NCBI GenBank assembly: GCA_963739975.1
Contig: CAVUCK010000006.1
Location: 1-64,000 of the forward strand
From: JALZMG01 sp963739975
GTDB lineage: Bacteria > Actinomycetota > Acidimicrobiia > Acidimicrobiales > Ilumatobacteraceae
Direction: 5' to 3'
DNA length: 64,000 nt
A program made the position numbers and the translations under genes. Positions within the stretch are counted from its first letter, which is position 1. Every line of letters starts with the position of its first letter. Below are positions 34,585 through 44,395 of this stretch, in pieces. The notes below the pieces were generated by a model. That model was not told the origin of the DNA, did not search any database, and saw only the letters and a list, made by a program, of their open reading frames with translations.

Positions 34585-36421
34585 TCAGCCGGCGGGGGAC
34601 GGGTAGTCGGGGGGGTCCTCGCCGGGGGGCGGCGTCTCGTAGAGGGAGACGGCGCCGTCGGGCACGAACAGCTGGTCCTCGGTCGACCACTCCCCCGGCA
34701 GGTAACGGGTGCCGCCTTCGACGTACTGCCACATCCCGGTGCCCTCCTTGCGGATCTCGTCCGGGCCGGTGGCGACCGGGTCCCACCAGATCACGGTGGC
34801 ATCGTCGATGCCGCTGTAGTCGGCTTCGGGCCAGTAGCCGTGCTCGCCCCACGAGAGGAACGGCTGGCTGATCGCTGCCTGCGTACCCTCTCCGGCGAAC
34901 AGCGCGTCCCGCCACGTCGCCGGCGTCAGGTCGGGGCCGGCCGCCTGGGCCGTGGAGAAGAACACGGCGAACGGCGGCTGGAACACCCCGATCGTGTCGG
35001 CGGCCGGCGGTTCGACGCCGTTGAACCACTGGTACAGGGCGTAGTACCCGATCGTGCCGGGCCGGTTGCGCGCCGCCAGCTGCGTGACCCCGAAGGCATG
35101 CGCCCACTGCTGCTGGTCGTACGTGCGAGCGAACGCCGTCGTGTCGGCCAGCGTCGCCGCCGAGATCAACCACTCCGGGAAGTACTCCTGGGCCGTCGCC
35201 TCGCGCGGTGAAGTCGCGCGGCGCCACGGGGTCCCCGGTGAACACCACCGTGGTCACCCCGGCCGCTTTGAGTCGGGTGATCACCTGCGACGCCGTCTGC
35301 TGGATCGTCGCCGGGTCGAGCTGGTACGGGATCACCTCGACGAACGGCGCACCCAACGCCTGCATCTCGGCGGCGTACCGCTCGGCCAGCTCCCGGGACG
35401 CCGCGCTGCTCTCGATGTACACGAGCCCGAACACCCGCGTCTGGCCCGTCACCGCGTCGCCTCCGTGCACGGCCGGCTTGCCGATCAACTGCTTCTCGAT
35501 GAACTCCAGGGCGTGCTCCTGCTTCTGCACCTGGGCGCCGTCGATGGCCCACACGTACGGGTCGCGCTCGACGTAGAACTCGGCCGGCTGTCCCGGCGTG
35601 CACTGGATGCACATGATCTGGCGCGCCGCCAGCTCGTCGGCGAAGGCGCTGGTCAGTGCCGGGCCACCGAGCACGACGAAGGGCTGGAACTCCTCGGCGA
35701 TCTGCTGGGCGTCGGCGCGCGCCGCGACCTCGTCCAGCGCGCCGCCCGTGCCCTCGTAGATCTGCAGGTTGACGGTCCGGCCGTACAGCTCGTAGTACGT
35801 CTCGTAGTAGCGGACCAGCTCCCGGGCGGTGTTGGCCAGGTCCTCGTTCGTGTCGTCGTTGTCGATGGCATCGGTGACGTACTTGATGATCGGGTCGGCC
35901 TCCTGGCCGATGTAGGCGACGACCGTGATCTCCTCCGCGGTCACGCCCGGGGCCGTCGCCCCGCCGTTGTCGCCGTCGAACGGCGCGTAGCACTCCGGTG
36001 CGAAGAAGTCGGGGACGGCCAGCCGCCCCGTCTCCGGGTCGCACCGTTCGCCGAACTCGATGTCGAGGCCCTGCTCCTCGGCCTGGCTGAACGACAGCGG
36101 GAACGTGATCTCGGCCGCCGTGGTCGGGGCGGTCGACGGCTCGGTGTCGCCCCCGGTGGTCGTGTCGGGTGCCGATCCCTCGCTGGCCGTGGTGCCCGCG
36201 GCGGCCGAGGTGGCCGGCGACGTCGACGCCGGCGCGGTCACCGCGGCGACGGTCGTGGTGGCCGACGTGACGGTGTCGTCGTCGTCACCGCCGCCGCGCG
36301 TGGCGACGAGCACGATGACGCCCACGATGGCGACGACGAGCACGCCGATGATCGGTCCCCACCGCTTCAGCTGGCGGTTGCCGCCGCCGTCTCGCGCGCC
36401 CGATGCACTCGCTGGTTGCAC
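34585..36421 (-). CDS. LIV-type ABC transporter substrate-binding protein (one frameshift in this sequence)
   Basis: GTG start at 36421. Residues 10-40 contain a membrane anchor (GPIIGVLVVAIVGVIVLVAT), then a long Thr/Ala-rich spacer. The periplasmic-binding fold runs from TAEEITVVAYIGQEADPIIK through FVVLGGPALTSAFADELAAR and GLVYIESSAASRELAERYAA to VTTVVFTGDPVAPRDFT. At about 35210 one extra base shifts the frame; the rest continues as REATAQEYFPEWLISAATL, QWAHAFGVTQLAARN and PFLSWGEHGYW to the TGA at 34585. About 610 aa if repaired. The ligand is uncertain and need not be an amino acid. Two nt separate it from the MFS-LivFG gene. Confidence 0.82.
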
Positions 36422-36423
36422 GT

Positions 36424-39347
36424 CTACCCCCTGATCCCCGAACGCTCCCGCGCCACCTGGCTGGTGCCGAGGTAGCTCTCTAGCACGGCCGGGTGCTCCA
36501 GCACCGTCGCTGGCGGCCCGCTGGCGATGACCTGCCCCACCTCGAGCGCGATCAACCGGTCCGAGATCGAGGCGACGAGCGGGATGTCGTGCTCGATCAG
36601 CACGAGGCTGGCGCCCATCTCGTCGCGCAGGCGGCGCAGCACCGGCGCCAGCGCTTCGACCTCACGCTGGGCGATGCCGCTCGACGGCTCGTCGAGCAGC
36701 ACGACGGTCGGCCGATGAGCGACCAGGCAGGCCAGATCGAGCACGCGTCGCGTCCCGGTCGACAGCTCGCGCACGAACGAGTTGCGGTAGTCGCCGAGGT
36801 TCATCAGCTCGATCAGCTCGTCGACGCGCTGGGTCGTGCGTTCCTCGTCGTCGAACACCGTCGGCAGCCGGAAGGCGGCAGCCACCGCACTGCGGCTGTG
36901 CACCCACCGCTCGAGGGCGACGGCCAGCGCCTCGCTGACGGTCATCTCGGGGAACAGGCGAGCGTCCTGGAAGCTGCGCTCCGAGCCCCCGCGCCGCCCG
37001 CTCCGACGGGTTCATCGTGGTGATGTCGACACCGTCGAGCACGACCCGACCGCTGAGGAGCGGCGTGAACCCGCTGATGAGATCGAAGACCGTCGTCTTG
37101 CCAGCGCCGTTCGGTCCGATCACGCCGACGATCTCGCGCCGGGCCACGGCGAACGACGCCTCGTCGACGGCACGGATGCCGCCGAACGCGCAGACCAGCG
37201 ATTCCACCTCCAGCACGGCGGCCGCCGCGTCGGGCTCGTCGTCGAGCACCTCGGCCCGCGCCACGGCAGCCTCGGTCGGCGCGACGGCGCCGGTGAGGAA
37301 GACCGAGCGCAGCAGGTCGTCGCGTTCCAGCAGCTCGGCCGTCGGCCCCGAGAAGCGGATCGTGCCACGCTCCATGAAGTAGGCCCGCTCGGCGACGGTC
37401 AGCGCCACGTTGACGCTCTGCTCGACGAGGACGATGGCCACGCCGTCGGCGGCCAGTCGGCGCACCAGCGGCAGGAGCTGGCCGACGACGACCGGCGCCA
37501 GGCCCAGCGACAGCTCGTCGATCAGCAGCACCCGCGGCTTGGCGACGAAGGCCATGCCGAGGGCGAGCATCTGCTGCTGGCCACCGCTCAGGTCGGCCGC
37601 CGAGCGCGACCGGCGCTCGGCCAGCACCGGGAACAGGTCGAACACCTCGGCGATGGACGCGTCGACGCCGGGCCCGTCGCGGCGGCGAGTCCAGCTGGCG
37701 AGGCGGAGGTTCTCGTCGATGGTCAGCGACCCGAACACGCCTTGACCACCCGGCATCTGGGTGATGCCGAGTGCGGCGACCTCGTTCGGTGGCGCATGGG
37801 TGATGTCCCGGCCGTCGAGGATGACGGCGCCACGATCGGCCTCGACGACGCCGCTGATCGACTTGAGCAGCGTGCTCTTGCCGGCGCCGTTCGTGCCCAG
37901 CAGGGCGACGATCTCGCCCTCCTTCACGTCGATGTCGACGGAGAACAGCACCTGCCGGTCGCCGTAGCCGGCCTCCAGCGCCCGCACGAGCAGCAAGTCC
38001 GCCTGCCCCTGCCGGCGCTGGTACAGCGCCTCGCTGCGCGCCGCCGAGGCTTGCCACACCTGGGCGATGTCGGCAGTGATCACGTGCCGCGCCGTTCCGA
38101 GGATGAGGGCGCCGATGATGAACATCGGCACCGTCACCAGCATCCCCCAGCGGATGCCGAAGTGGTCGTCGACCCAGCCAATCAGCGGGAGGACCACCAG
38201 GCCGGGGATCACCCAGAGCGAGGCGACCGAAAAGCCCGTCGCCCTGGCCCGCGGGGGGATGGCTAGCGAGAGCGCGACGAGGATGCCCGGCGCGAGCACG
38301 GAGAAAGCCGCTGAGATGACGCAGTTGAGGGCAACCGCGATGCCGAGGTTCGGGGCCAGCGCGAAACCGGCCAAGGCGATCGCCGTGCCGATCGCGACGC
38401 GTGACAGGAATCGGATGAGGCCGCCCATGTCGCCGAGGAAGCGGCGGGTGACGATGCGCGTGCACGACGACCAGCCCGACAAGCTGGAACGGCTCAGCCA
38501 CGGCGGCGGCGATGCCCCTACCGCGTTCGTCGAGGCCGAACTGCTGGTCGTACAACAAGGACGCCAGGACGACGAAGCCGATCAGCGCAGTGGCGATGAA
38601 CGGGAGGCTCCACCACAGCCGCTTCAACGTGTCGATCTTCTGCACGGTCCGCCAGCTCTCGGCATATGAGGGCACGGCCTCCTCGGTCACCACGACCTCG
38701 TCCCGCGCGCCCGTCGCCTCGCGCTCCCAGCGGCCACGCGTCGGCTCGACCATCCGGAAGGCGAGGACGGCGAACACGACGGTGGGGACGGCGAAGACGA
38801 GGAACGGCACGCGCCACCCGAACGAGAAGGCCAGCAGCCCGGCCGCCAGCGGACCCACGAAGCTGCCGACGGCGTTGGCCGCCCGGTGCGTGCTGAACAC
38901 GCCGATGCGGGACTGGATCGGGTAGTAGTCGGCGAGCAGCGAGTTGTGCGTCGGATCGATCACCGCCTTGCCGATGCTGCTGCCGCTGCGGGCGATGACG
39001 AGCATGACCACGCCGACGGCCAGTCCCGTCATCCCGCTGAAGAACCCCCAGACCAGCGCACCGGCGATGGCCAGCGGCACGCGCCGCGACCGATCGGCGA
39101 ACTGGGCGATCGGCACCTGCAGGGCGAGTGCAGCGACCAAGGACACGGCGACGAGCGCGAGCACGGTCGTCGTGTCGAGACCGAACTCGTCGCGGATGTT
39201 CGGCAGGAGGATGCCGAACGCCGTGCGGTCGAGCTCGTCGACGGCGTTCAGCCCGAACAGCACGACCAGCGGGTAGGCCGACTCCCCGCCGCACACGCTG
39301 CCCAGCCACGTCATCGGGTGGCGCACGGCGGCGCTGAACCGGCTCAT
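36424..39347 (-). CDS. MFS transporter fused to two LIV-type ABC ATPases (LivF and LivG like); two frameshifts here
   Basis: About 970 aa if repaired. From the ATG at 39347, residues 1-430 are a 12-helix MFS protein (LNAVDELDRTAFGILLPNIR, PIAQFADRSRRVPLAIAG, WVIPGLVVLPLIGWVDDHFG). One extra base near 38465 shifts the frame within it. A LivF-like ATPase then follows without a stop (GTNGAGKSTLLKS, LSGGQQQMLALGMAF, LLIDELSLGLAP), then a LivG-like ATPase (GPNGAGKTTVFDLI). The last part, after a second shift near 36990, reads MTVSEALAVALERW, LSTGTRRVLDLACL and VLLDEPSSGIAQ. It starts inside the LivHM stop (ATGA). The single gene supplies both ATPases of the system and adds a secondary transporter. 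Confidence 0.82.
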
Positions 39348-41443
39348 ACGCCAGCGGGCTCGGGCTCGGGCTCGGGCTCGGACTCGGCCGCGGGCGACGC
39401 GACGTCTTCGTCGCCAGCGGCGGACCGACGCCGGGTGAGCAGCCGGACGACGACGTCGCGCAGCTTGACCCACAGGCTGCCCAACCCGCCGGGGAGGATC
39501 AGCAGCACGACCAGCACGCCGACGCCCGTGGACAGCAGCTGCCACTCCGGCGAGGTGATGAACCAGCGCGTGCCGCGCAGGTACAGCGCGCCGAGCAGCG
39601 CCCCGCCGAGCGAGCCGAGCCCGCCGATCACCGCCGAGGTGAACACCTCGAAGCTGGCGCCGACCCCGAACTGAGTGCCGGTGAACGACCGGTTGCCGTG
39701 CACGAGCAGCGCCCCCGCCACGCCGGCGACGACTCCGCTGATCACGAACGCCGTGAGCTTGGCCCGCACGACGGGCACCGCGTAGGCCTGGGCGCCGCGC
39801 TCGTTCTCCCGCATGGCGATGATCACCCGGCCGGTCCGGGACCGCCGGATCCCGCGCACCGCGACGTAGACGACGGCCAGCACGGCGACCGAGTAGTAGT
39901 AGAACGCCGTCGGCGACTCGACGTCGATCCGCCCGAACAGCGGTGGTCGCTCGAAGCGCTCGTCCGGGGCCGGGAACCACTCGAAGTACGTGCTGTTCAG
40001 CAACCAGCGCTCCGTGGCCAGCGCCAGCGCGAACGTGGTGACGGCGAGGTACAGGCCGCGCAGGCGCAGGGCCGGCACCCCGACGGCGAACGCGGCGAGC
40101 CCACCGACCACGCCGCCGACGACCAGGGCCAGGTTGAGGTCGATGCTCCAGCGCGACGTGAACGTGGCGCTGACGGCGGCACCGATCCCGACGATCGCCA
40201 TCTGCCCGAGCGAGATCTGCCCGGCCCATCCCGTCAGGACGACGAGCGAGATGCCGATGACGGCGAAGGCGATCAGCGCCGTCCCCTTGATCACGTAACC
40301 GACCGGGAGGATGCGCGGCACGAGCAGCACCGCCAGGACGGCCATCGCCACCAGCGTCCAGCGCACCGTGCTGACGACCGGGTCGGCCAGTACCCCGGCC
40401 GGCAGCGGGCGGACCTCTTCGGCCCCACGCCAACTGCTGGTCGCGTCGTTGTCGCGCCGCGCACTGCTGGGGCGCTGGACGAGCAGCACGACGAAGATCG
40501 CCGCCGCCATGATCGGGTAGGCCAGCACGGGCGAGTCGCTGTTGTTGAGGGCGCCGAACTCGAGCAGTCCCAGGGCGATGGCGGCGAACGTCACGGTTGG
40601 CAATCGCTCCAATCGCCCGATCACCAATGCGGCGAGCGCCAGCATCAACAGCGGCAGGCCAGCGGCGAACCCGATCGGCACCCCGCTGATGCCGGCCTTG
40701 AGGAACAGGGCGACGAACGACAGCAGCGCCGCGATCCCCCACACCACCGTGTTCAGCCGGGCCGTCGGGATCCCGAGCATCGCCGCTCGATCTGTGCGCT
40801 CGGCGGTCGCCCTGATCGCCGTGCCCAGCCGGCTGCGCCCGAGGAACCACGCCACGCCGGCGATGCAGATCGGCCCGACCACGAGGGCGATCATGTGGTT
40901 GGCGTTGAGGATCACCGGCCCGATCGTCCACGTCCAGTCGAGCGGCGGGGCGATGCGCTCGCTGGCCAGGTTGCGGCCCCACCAGCGCGGCACGAGGATC
41001 CCGAGCACGACGAGCAGTTGGCTGATGCCGAGCGTGGCGACGGTGACGACCAGGCGCGGCGAGTGGCGGAACCGGCGCACGATGGCCAGTTCCACGACGA
41101 CCCCGAGCAGCACGGCGAGCACGAGCCCCACCCCGAGCCCGACCAGGTACGGCAACCCCCAGAACAGGATGAAGGCGGCGGCGAAGCCGGTGGGCACCTG
41201 GCCGAGATCGGCCTGGGCGAAGTTGACGACTCGGTTGGCCCGGTACACGAGCGCCATCCCGATGGCCAACATCGCCCCCAGCACGCCACGCGCCAGGCCA
41301 TCGATCCACAGGCCGAGCGGCAACGGGAACCACACGAGCTGCACGACGAACAGCGCGACCACGGTGGCCCCCGACACCAGCCGCGTCGGATCGGCCGTCG
41401 CCAGGCGCCCTCGAGCCACGTTCCTCACCCCCCAAGGGCGCAC
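39344..41443 (-). CDS. Fused LIV-type permease LivH-LivM
   Basis: Predicted 699 aa with a GTG start. The first half is LivH-like (AIGMALVYRANRVVNFAQAD, GIPTARLNTVVWGIAALLSF), the second LivM-like (GTALIAFAVIGISLVVLTGW, AGQISLGQMAIVGIGAAVSA, LRLRGLYLAVTTFALALATE, the EAA-like AYAVPVVRAKLTAFVISGV). Together they form the whole membrane channel of a branched-chain amino acid type importer. The C-terminus is an acidic Glu-Pro repeat coded by GGGCTC hexamers at 39356-39387. The stop overlaps the MFS-LivFG start. Divergent from the P450 gene. Confidence 0.92.
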   Translation of the reverse strand: MRPWGVRNVARGRLATADPTRLVSGATVVALFVVQLVWFPLPLGLWIDGLARGVLGAMLAIGMALVYRANRVVNFAQADLGQVPTGFAAAFILFWGLPYLVGLGVGLVLAVLLGVVVELAIVRRFRHSPRLVVTVATLGISQLLVVLGILVPRWWGRNLASERIAPPLDWTWTIGPVILNANHMIALVVGPICIAGVAWFLGRSRLGTAIRATAERTDRAAMLGIPTARLNTVVWGIAALLSFVALFLKAGISGVPIGFAAGLPLLMLALAALVIGRLERLPTVTFAAIALGLLEFGALNNSDSPVLAYPIMAAAIFVVLLVQRPSSARRDNDATSSWRGAEEVRPLPAGVLADPVVSTVRWTLVAMAVLAVLLVPRILPVGYVIKGTALIAFAVIGISLVVLTGWAGQISLGQMAIVGIGAAVSATFTSRWSIDLNLALVVGGVVGGLAAFAVGVPALRLRGLYLAVTTFALALATERWLLNSTYFEWFPAPDERFERPPLFGRIDVESPTAFYYYSVAVLAVVYVAVRGIRRSRTGRVIIAMRENERGAQAYAVPVVRAKLTAFVISGVVAGVAGALLVHGNRSFTGTQFGVGASFEVFTSAVIGGLGSLGGALLGALYLRGTRWFITSPEWQLLSTGVGVLVVLLILPGGLGSLWVKLRDVVVRLLTRRRSAAGDEDVASPAAESEPEPEPEPAGV

Positions 41444-41581
41444 CGGGGCGACCGTAGTGGGTCGGGACCTCGCCGAGCTTCTGACGCTTTGGCCCCCGAC
41501 GCAGTGAGCACTCGACCCCGGCCGAGCGCCAGCGGGGCACGCCGAGCTTGCGAGGCATCGTTACGGCTACCGTCGGTACGC

Positions 41582-42808
41582 ATGGGAACCCCGACATTGG
41601 CGCGCGACCTCGATCTCCCCGTCCTGGAGGAGGAGGGTGCACGCAGCCGAACCGCCACTCGCGAGGAACGGCGGCTGGCCTCCGAGCAGAGCTGGATCGC
41701 CCGCAACGCGATCGGGTTCTCGATCCTCCACTACGACGACGTCAGCGCCATGCTGCGCGACAAGCGGTGGCACAGCGCGACGTCCAAGATCTTCGAGCTG
41801 TCCGGCGTCGCCATGCCCGAGGCGATGGCCGACCGGCCGCAGGGGATCCTGTCGGCGGAGGGCGATGAGCACACTCGCTTGCGCCGTCTGGTCGGGCGGG
41901 CATTCTCGCCACGCGTCGCCGACCGGCTGCGCCCGTTCATGCGCGAGGTCGTCAACGGCCTCGTCGACGAGGTGGCAGCACGCGGTCGGGCGGACATCGC
42001 CGTCGACATCTGCGAGCCGTACCCGATCCCGATCATCTGCGAGCTGCTCGGTGCGCCGAAGGAGGATTGGAAGCTGTTCAGTCGCTGGGCGACCGACGTC
42101 CTGCGGATCTTCAACGGCAACCTGGCCGAGGACCTCCCCCTGATCAGCGCAGCTGAGGACGAGCTCGACGAGTACACCCGTGGGCTGATCGCCGAGCGGC
42201 GCGACAAGCCCGCCGAGGACCTGCTCACCGAGCTCATCGCCGCCGAGGAGGCCGGGGACAAGCTGTCGACCGCGGAGCTGGTGATGATGGTCGAAGCGGT
42301 GATCATCGCCGGGACCGACACGACCCGCAACCAGCTCGGGTGCTCGGTGGCCCTGCTCGCCGAGCACCCCGAGCAGTGGAAGCTGCTCGCCGAGCAGCCC
42401 GACCTGGCGTCCCGCGCCGTCGAGGAGACGATGCGCTACTTCGGCGCCGTGCGCGGCACGGCCCGCTTCGCCAGCGAGGACATCGTGTACCGAGACGTGC
42501 TGTTCCCCAAGGGCACGTTCATCGGCACGTCGCTGGCCACCGCCAACTTCGACCCCACGGTGTTCAGCGACCCGGACCGGTTCGACATCACCCGCGAGCC
42601 GACGCGGCAGCCCCAGCTGACGTTCGGATCAGGGATCCACTACTGCCTCGGCGCGGCCCTGGCGCGCGCCGAGCTGCAGGAGGCGCTCCCGCTGCTGGCC
42701 CGCCGCATGCCCGGCCTGGCCCTCGACGGTCAGCCGACCTGGAAGCCGAACGCCGTCGGGATCTTCGGCCCCGACCACCTCCCGGTCACCTTCGACCCCG
42801 GCCACTGA
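41582..42808 (+). CDS. Cytochrome P450
   Basis: Predicted 408 aa, normal for soluble bacterial P450s. The I-helix oxygen-binding motif is IIAGTDTTRNQL, the ExxR pair is in VEETMRYFGA, and the haem-binding loop is FGSGIHYCLGAALARAEL. The N-terminus lacks a membrane anchor. The ATG at 41582 is preferred; a much longer open frame upstream is antisense to the LivHM gene. Electron partners are not adjacent; the FAD reductase at 23.1 kb could serve with a ferredoxin encoded elsewhere. Substrate unknown. Confidence 0.93.
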   Translation: MGTPTLARDLDLPVLEEEGARSRTATREERRLASEQSWIARNAIGFSILHYDDVSAMLRDKRWHSATSKIFELSGVAMPEAMADRPQGILSAEGDEHTRLRRLVGRAFSPRVADRLRPFMREVVNGLVDEVAARGRADIAVDICEPYPIPIICELLGAPKEDWKLFSRWATDVLRIFNGNLAEDLPLISAAEDELDEYTRGLIAERRDKPAEDLLTELIAAEEAGDKLSTAELVMMVEAVIIAGTDTTRNQLGCSVALLAEHPEQWKLLAEQPDLASRAVEETMRYFGAVRGTARFASEDIVYRDVLFPKGTFIGTSLATANFDPTVFSDPDRFDITREPTRQPQLTFGSGIHYCLGAALARAELQEALPLLARRMPGLALDGQPTWKPNAVGIFGPDHLPVTFDPGH

Positions 42809-42824
42809 CGGCCGGCGGCCGGGA

Positions 42825-43313
42825 TCACTCCGGCTGGGAGCCCTTGCTCAACCAGAAGTCGTTGAGTGCGTTCTGGACCTTGAAGTACCAGATGAACAGC
42901 CCGATGATCGGGAGCAGGAACCACAGACCCCAGATGGCCCGGACGGGGCTCTCACGCCCGTCTCGCTCGTACATGTTCTTGATCTCGTTGGGGATCGTGA
43001 ACATCAGCACCACGCCGAGCAGCAGGTTGAGCACCACGGCGAGCACACCGCCGATCCCGTCGCCGTTGTACTTCTTGAGGTCCTCGTTGGTCCGATACGA
43101 CCACAGGAACGTCCAGACGCCGATCGTGACGATCGACAGCAGGATGACCATCCCCGGGCTGTAGTACGCGCCACCCAAACGGGGCGGCACCTGCCCGACC
43201 GGCACCGGGACATACCCCGTCCCCGGCCCCGCCGGCGCAACGCCCGGTGGCGGCGTGTAGGACGGAGGCCCCGGCGGCGGGGGCTGTTGGTCTGGCGGTT
43301 GGAAGTCGCTCAC
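42825..43313 (-). CDS. DUF4234 membrane protein
   Basis: Predicted 162 aa. A Pro/Gln/Gly-rich cytoplasmic N-terminus of about 50 residues is followed by three membrane segments (GMVILLSIVTIGVWTFLWSY, VLAVVLNLLLGVVLMFTI, IWGLWFLLPIIGLFIWYF). RTNEDLKKYNGDGIGG and the terminal KVQNALNDFW are the DUF4234 signatures. Function unknown; common in actinobacteria. Convergent with the P450 gene. Confidence 0.85.
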   Translation of the reverse strand: MSDFQPPDQQPPPPGPPSYTPPPGVAPAGPGTGYVPVPVGQVPPRLGGAYYSPGMVILLSIVTIGVWTFLWSYRTNEDLKKYNGDGIGGVLAVVLNLLLGVVLMFTIPNEIKNMYERDGRESPVRAIWGLWFLLPIIGLFIWYFKVQNALNDFWLSKGSQPE

Positions 43314-43354
43314 CCCGGTGACCGTAGTACCCCGGCCGTCTACCGTCGGCGACC

Positions 43355-44395
43355 ATGGATCGTCGCATCACGCTTGGGTACGGAGCGGGCTACTGGTCGG
43401 CGGGGCCGCCGGCCGGGGCGTTGGAGGGGATCAAGGAGGCCGAGCGACTCGGGTTCGACTCGGTGTGGACGGCCGAGGCCTACGGGTCCGACGCCCTCAC
43501 CCCGCTGGCCTGGTGGGGTGCGCACACCGAGCGGCTGCGCCTCGGCACCGGCATCATCCAGCTCTCGGCGCGCACCCCTGCGGCCACGGCGATGGCGGCG
43601 ATCACGCTTGACCACCTCTCGGGCGGCCGGGTGATCCTCGGGTTGGGGGTATCCGGCCCGCAGGTCGTCGAGGGCTGGTACGGCCAGCCCTACCCGCGCC
43701 CGCTGGCCCGCACCCGCGAGTACGTCGACATCATCCGGCGGATCGTGGCACGCGACGCGCCGCTCGACCACCACGGCGAGTTCTACGACCTTCCGCTGTC
43801 GGGCGGCGCCGGGCTGGGCAAGCCCCTCAAGTCGACCGTCCACCCGCTGCGCTCGGAGATCCCGATCTTCCTCGCCGCCGAGGGGCCGAAGAACGTCGCC
43901 CTCGCCGCCGAGATCACCGACGGCTGGCTCCCGCTGTTCTTCGCCCCGAAGGAGGACGGCTTCTACCGCGAGTGCCTGGCCAAGGGCTTCGCCGCGGCGG
44001 ACGACCCAGGCAAGGCCGACCGGTTCGAGGTCGTCTCCAACCTGCTGATCATCCCGGGCGACGACGTGGACAAGTGCGCCGACCTGATCCGCCCGTTCGT
44101 CGCCCTCTACGCCGGCGGCATGGGCGCCCGCGGTGCCAACTTCCACTTCGAGGTGTTCGCCCGGATGGGCTACGAGGACGTCGCCCTCAAGGTCCAGGAC
44201 CTCTACCTGCAGGGCAAGAAGGCCGAGGCGGCGGCGGAGATCCCGCTGGCCATGGTCGAGGACGTGGCGCTGGTCGGGCCGCCCGAGAAGATCCGCGACG
44301 ACCTGGCCAAGTGGCGCGACACCTGCATCACCAGCTTCATCGTCAGCGGACCGGCGTCGACGCTCGAGGGCTACGCCGAGATGCTCTCCGACTGA
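43355..44395 (+). CDS. LLM-class F420-dependent oxidoreductase
   Basis: Predicted 346 aa. The luciferase-like TIM barrel shows GIKEAERLGFDSVWTAEAYG, RLRLGTGIIQLSARTPAATA, RVILGLGVSGPQVVEGWYGQ and IPIFLAAEGPKNVALAAEIT. These match the group of F420-dependent enzymes of actinobacteria (TIGR03559-like). It probably uses reduced or oxidised F420 on a lipid or aromatic substrate; the substrate is unknown. Its TGA abuts the stop of the convergent acyl-CoA ligase. Confidence 0.9.
   Translation: MDRRITLGYGAGYWSAGPPAGALEGIKEAERLGFDSVWTAEAYGSDALTPLAWWGAHTERLRLGTGIIQLSARTPAATAMAAITLDHLSGGRVILGLGVSGPQVVEGWYGQPYPRPLARTREYVDIIRRIVARDAPLDHHGEFYDLPLSGGAGLGKPLKSTVHPLRSEIPIFLAAEGPKNVALAAEITDGWLPLFFAPKEDGFYRECLAKGFAAADDPGKADRFEVVSNLLIIPGDDVDKCADLIRPFVALYAGGMGARGANFHFEVFARMGYEDVALKVQDLYLQGKKAEAAAEIPLAMVEDVALVGPPEKIRDDLAKWRDTCITSFIVSGPASTLEGYAEMLSD

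Noticed and set aside
39356..39387. GGGCTC tandem repeat
   Set aside because: Explained as the coding sequence of the Glu-Pro tail of LivHM.
39698..41581. Possible N-terminal extension of the P450
   Set aside because: The frame is antisense to the LivHM permease; P450 homology begins at 41582 with a normal N-terminus.
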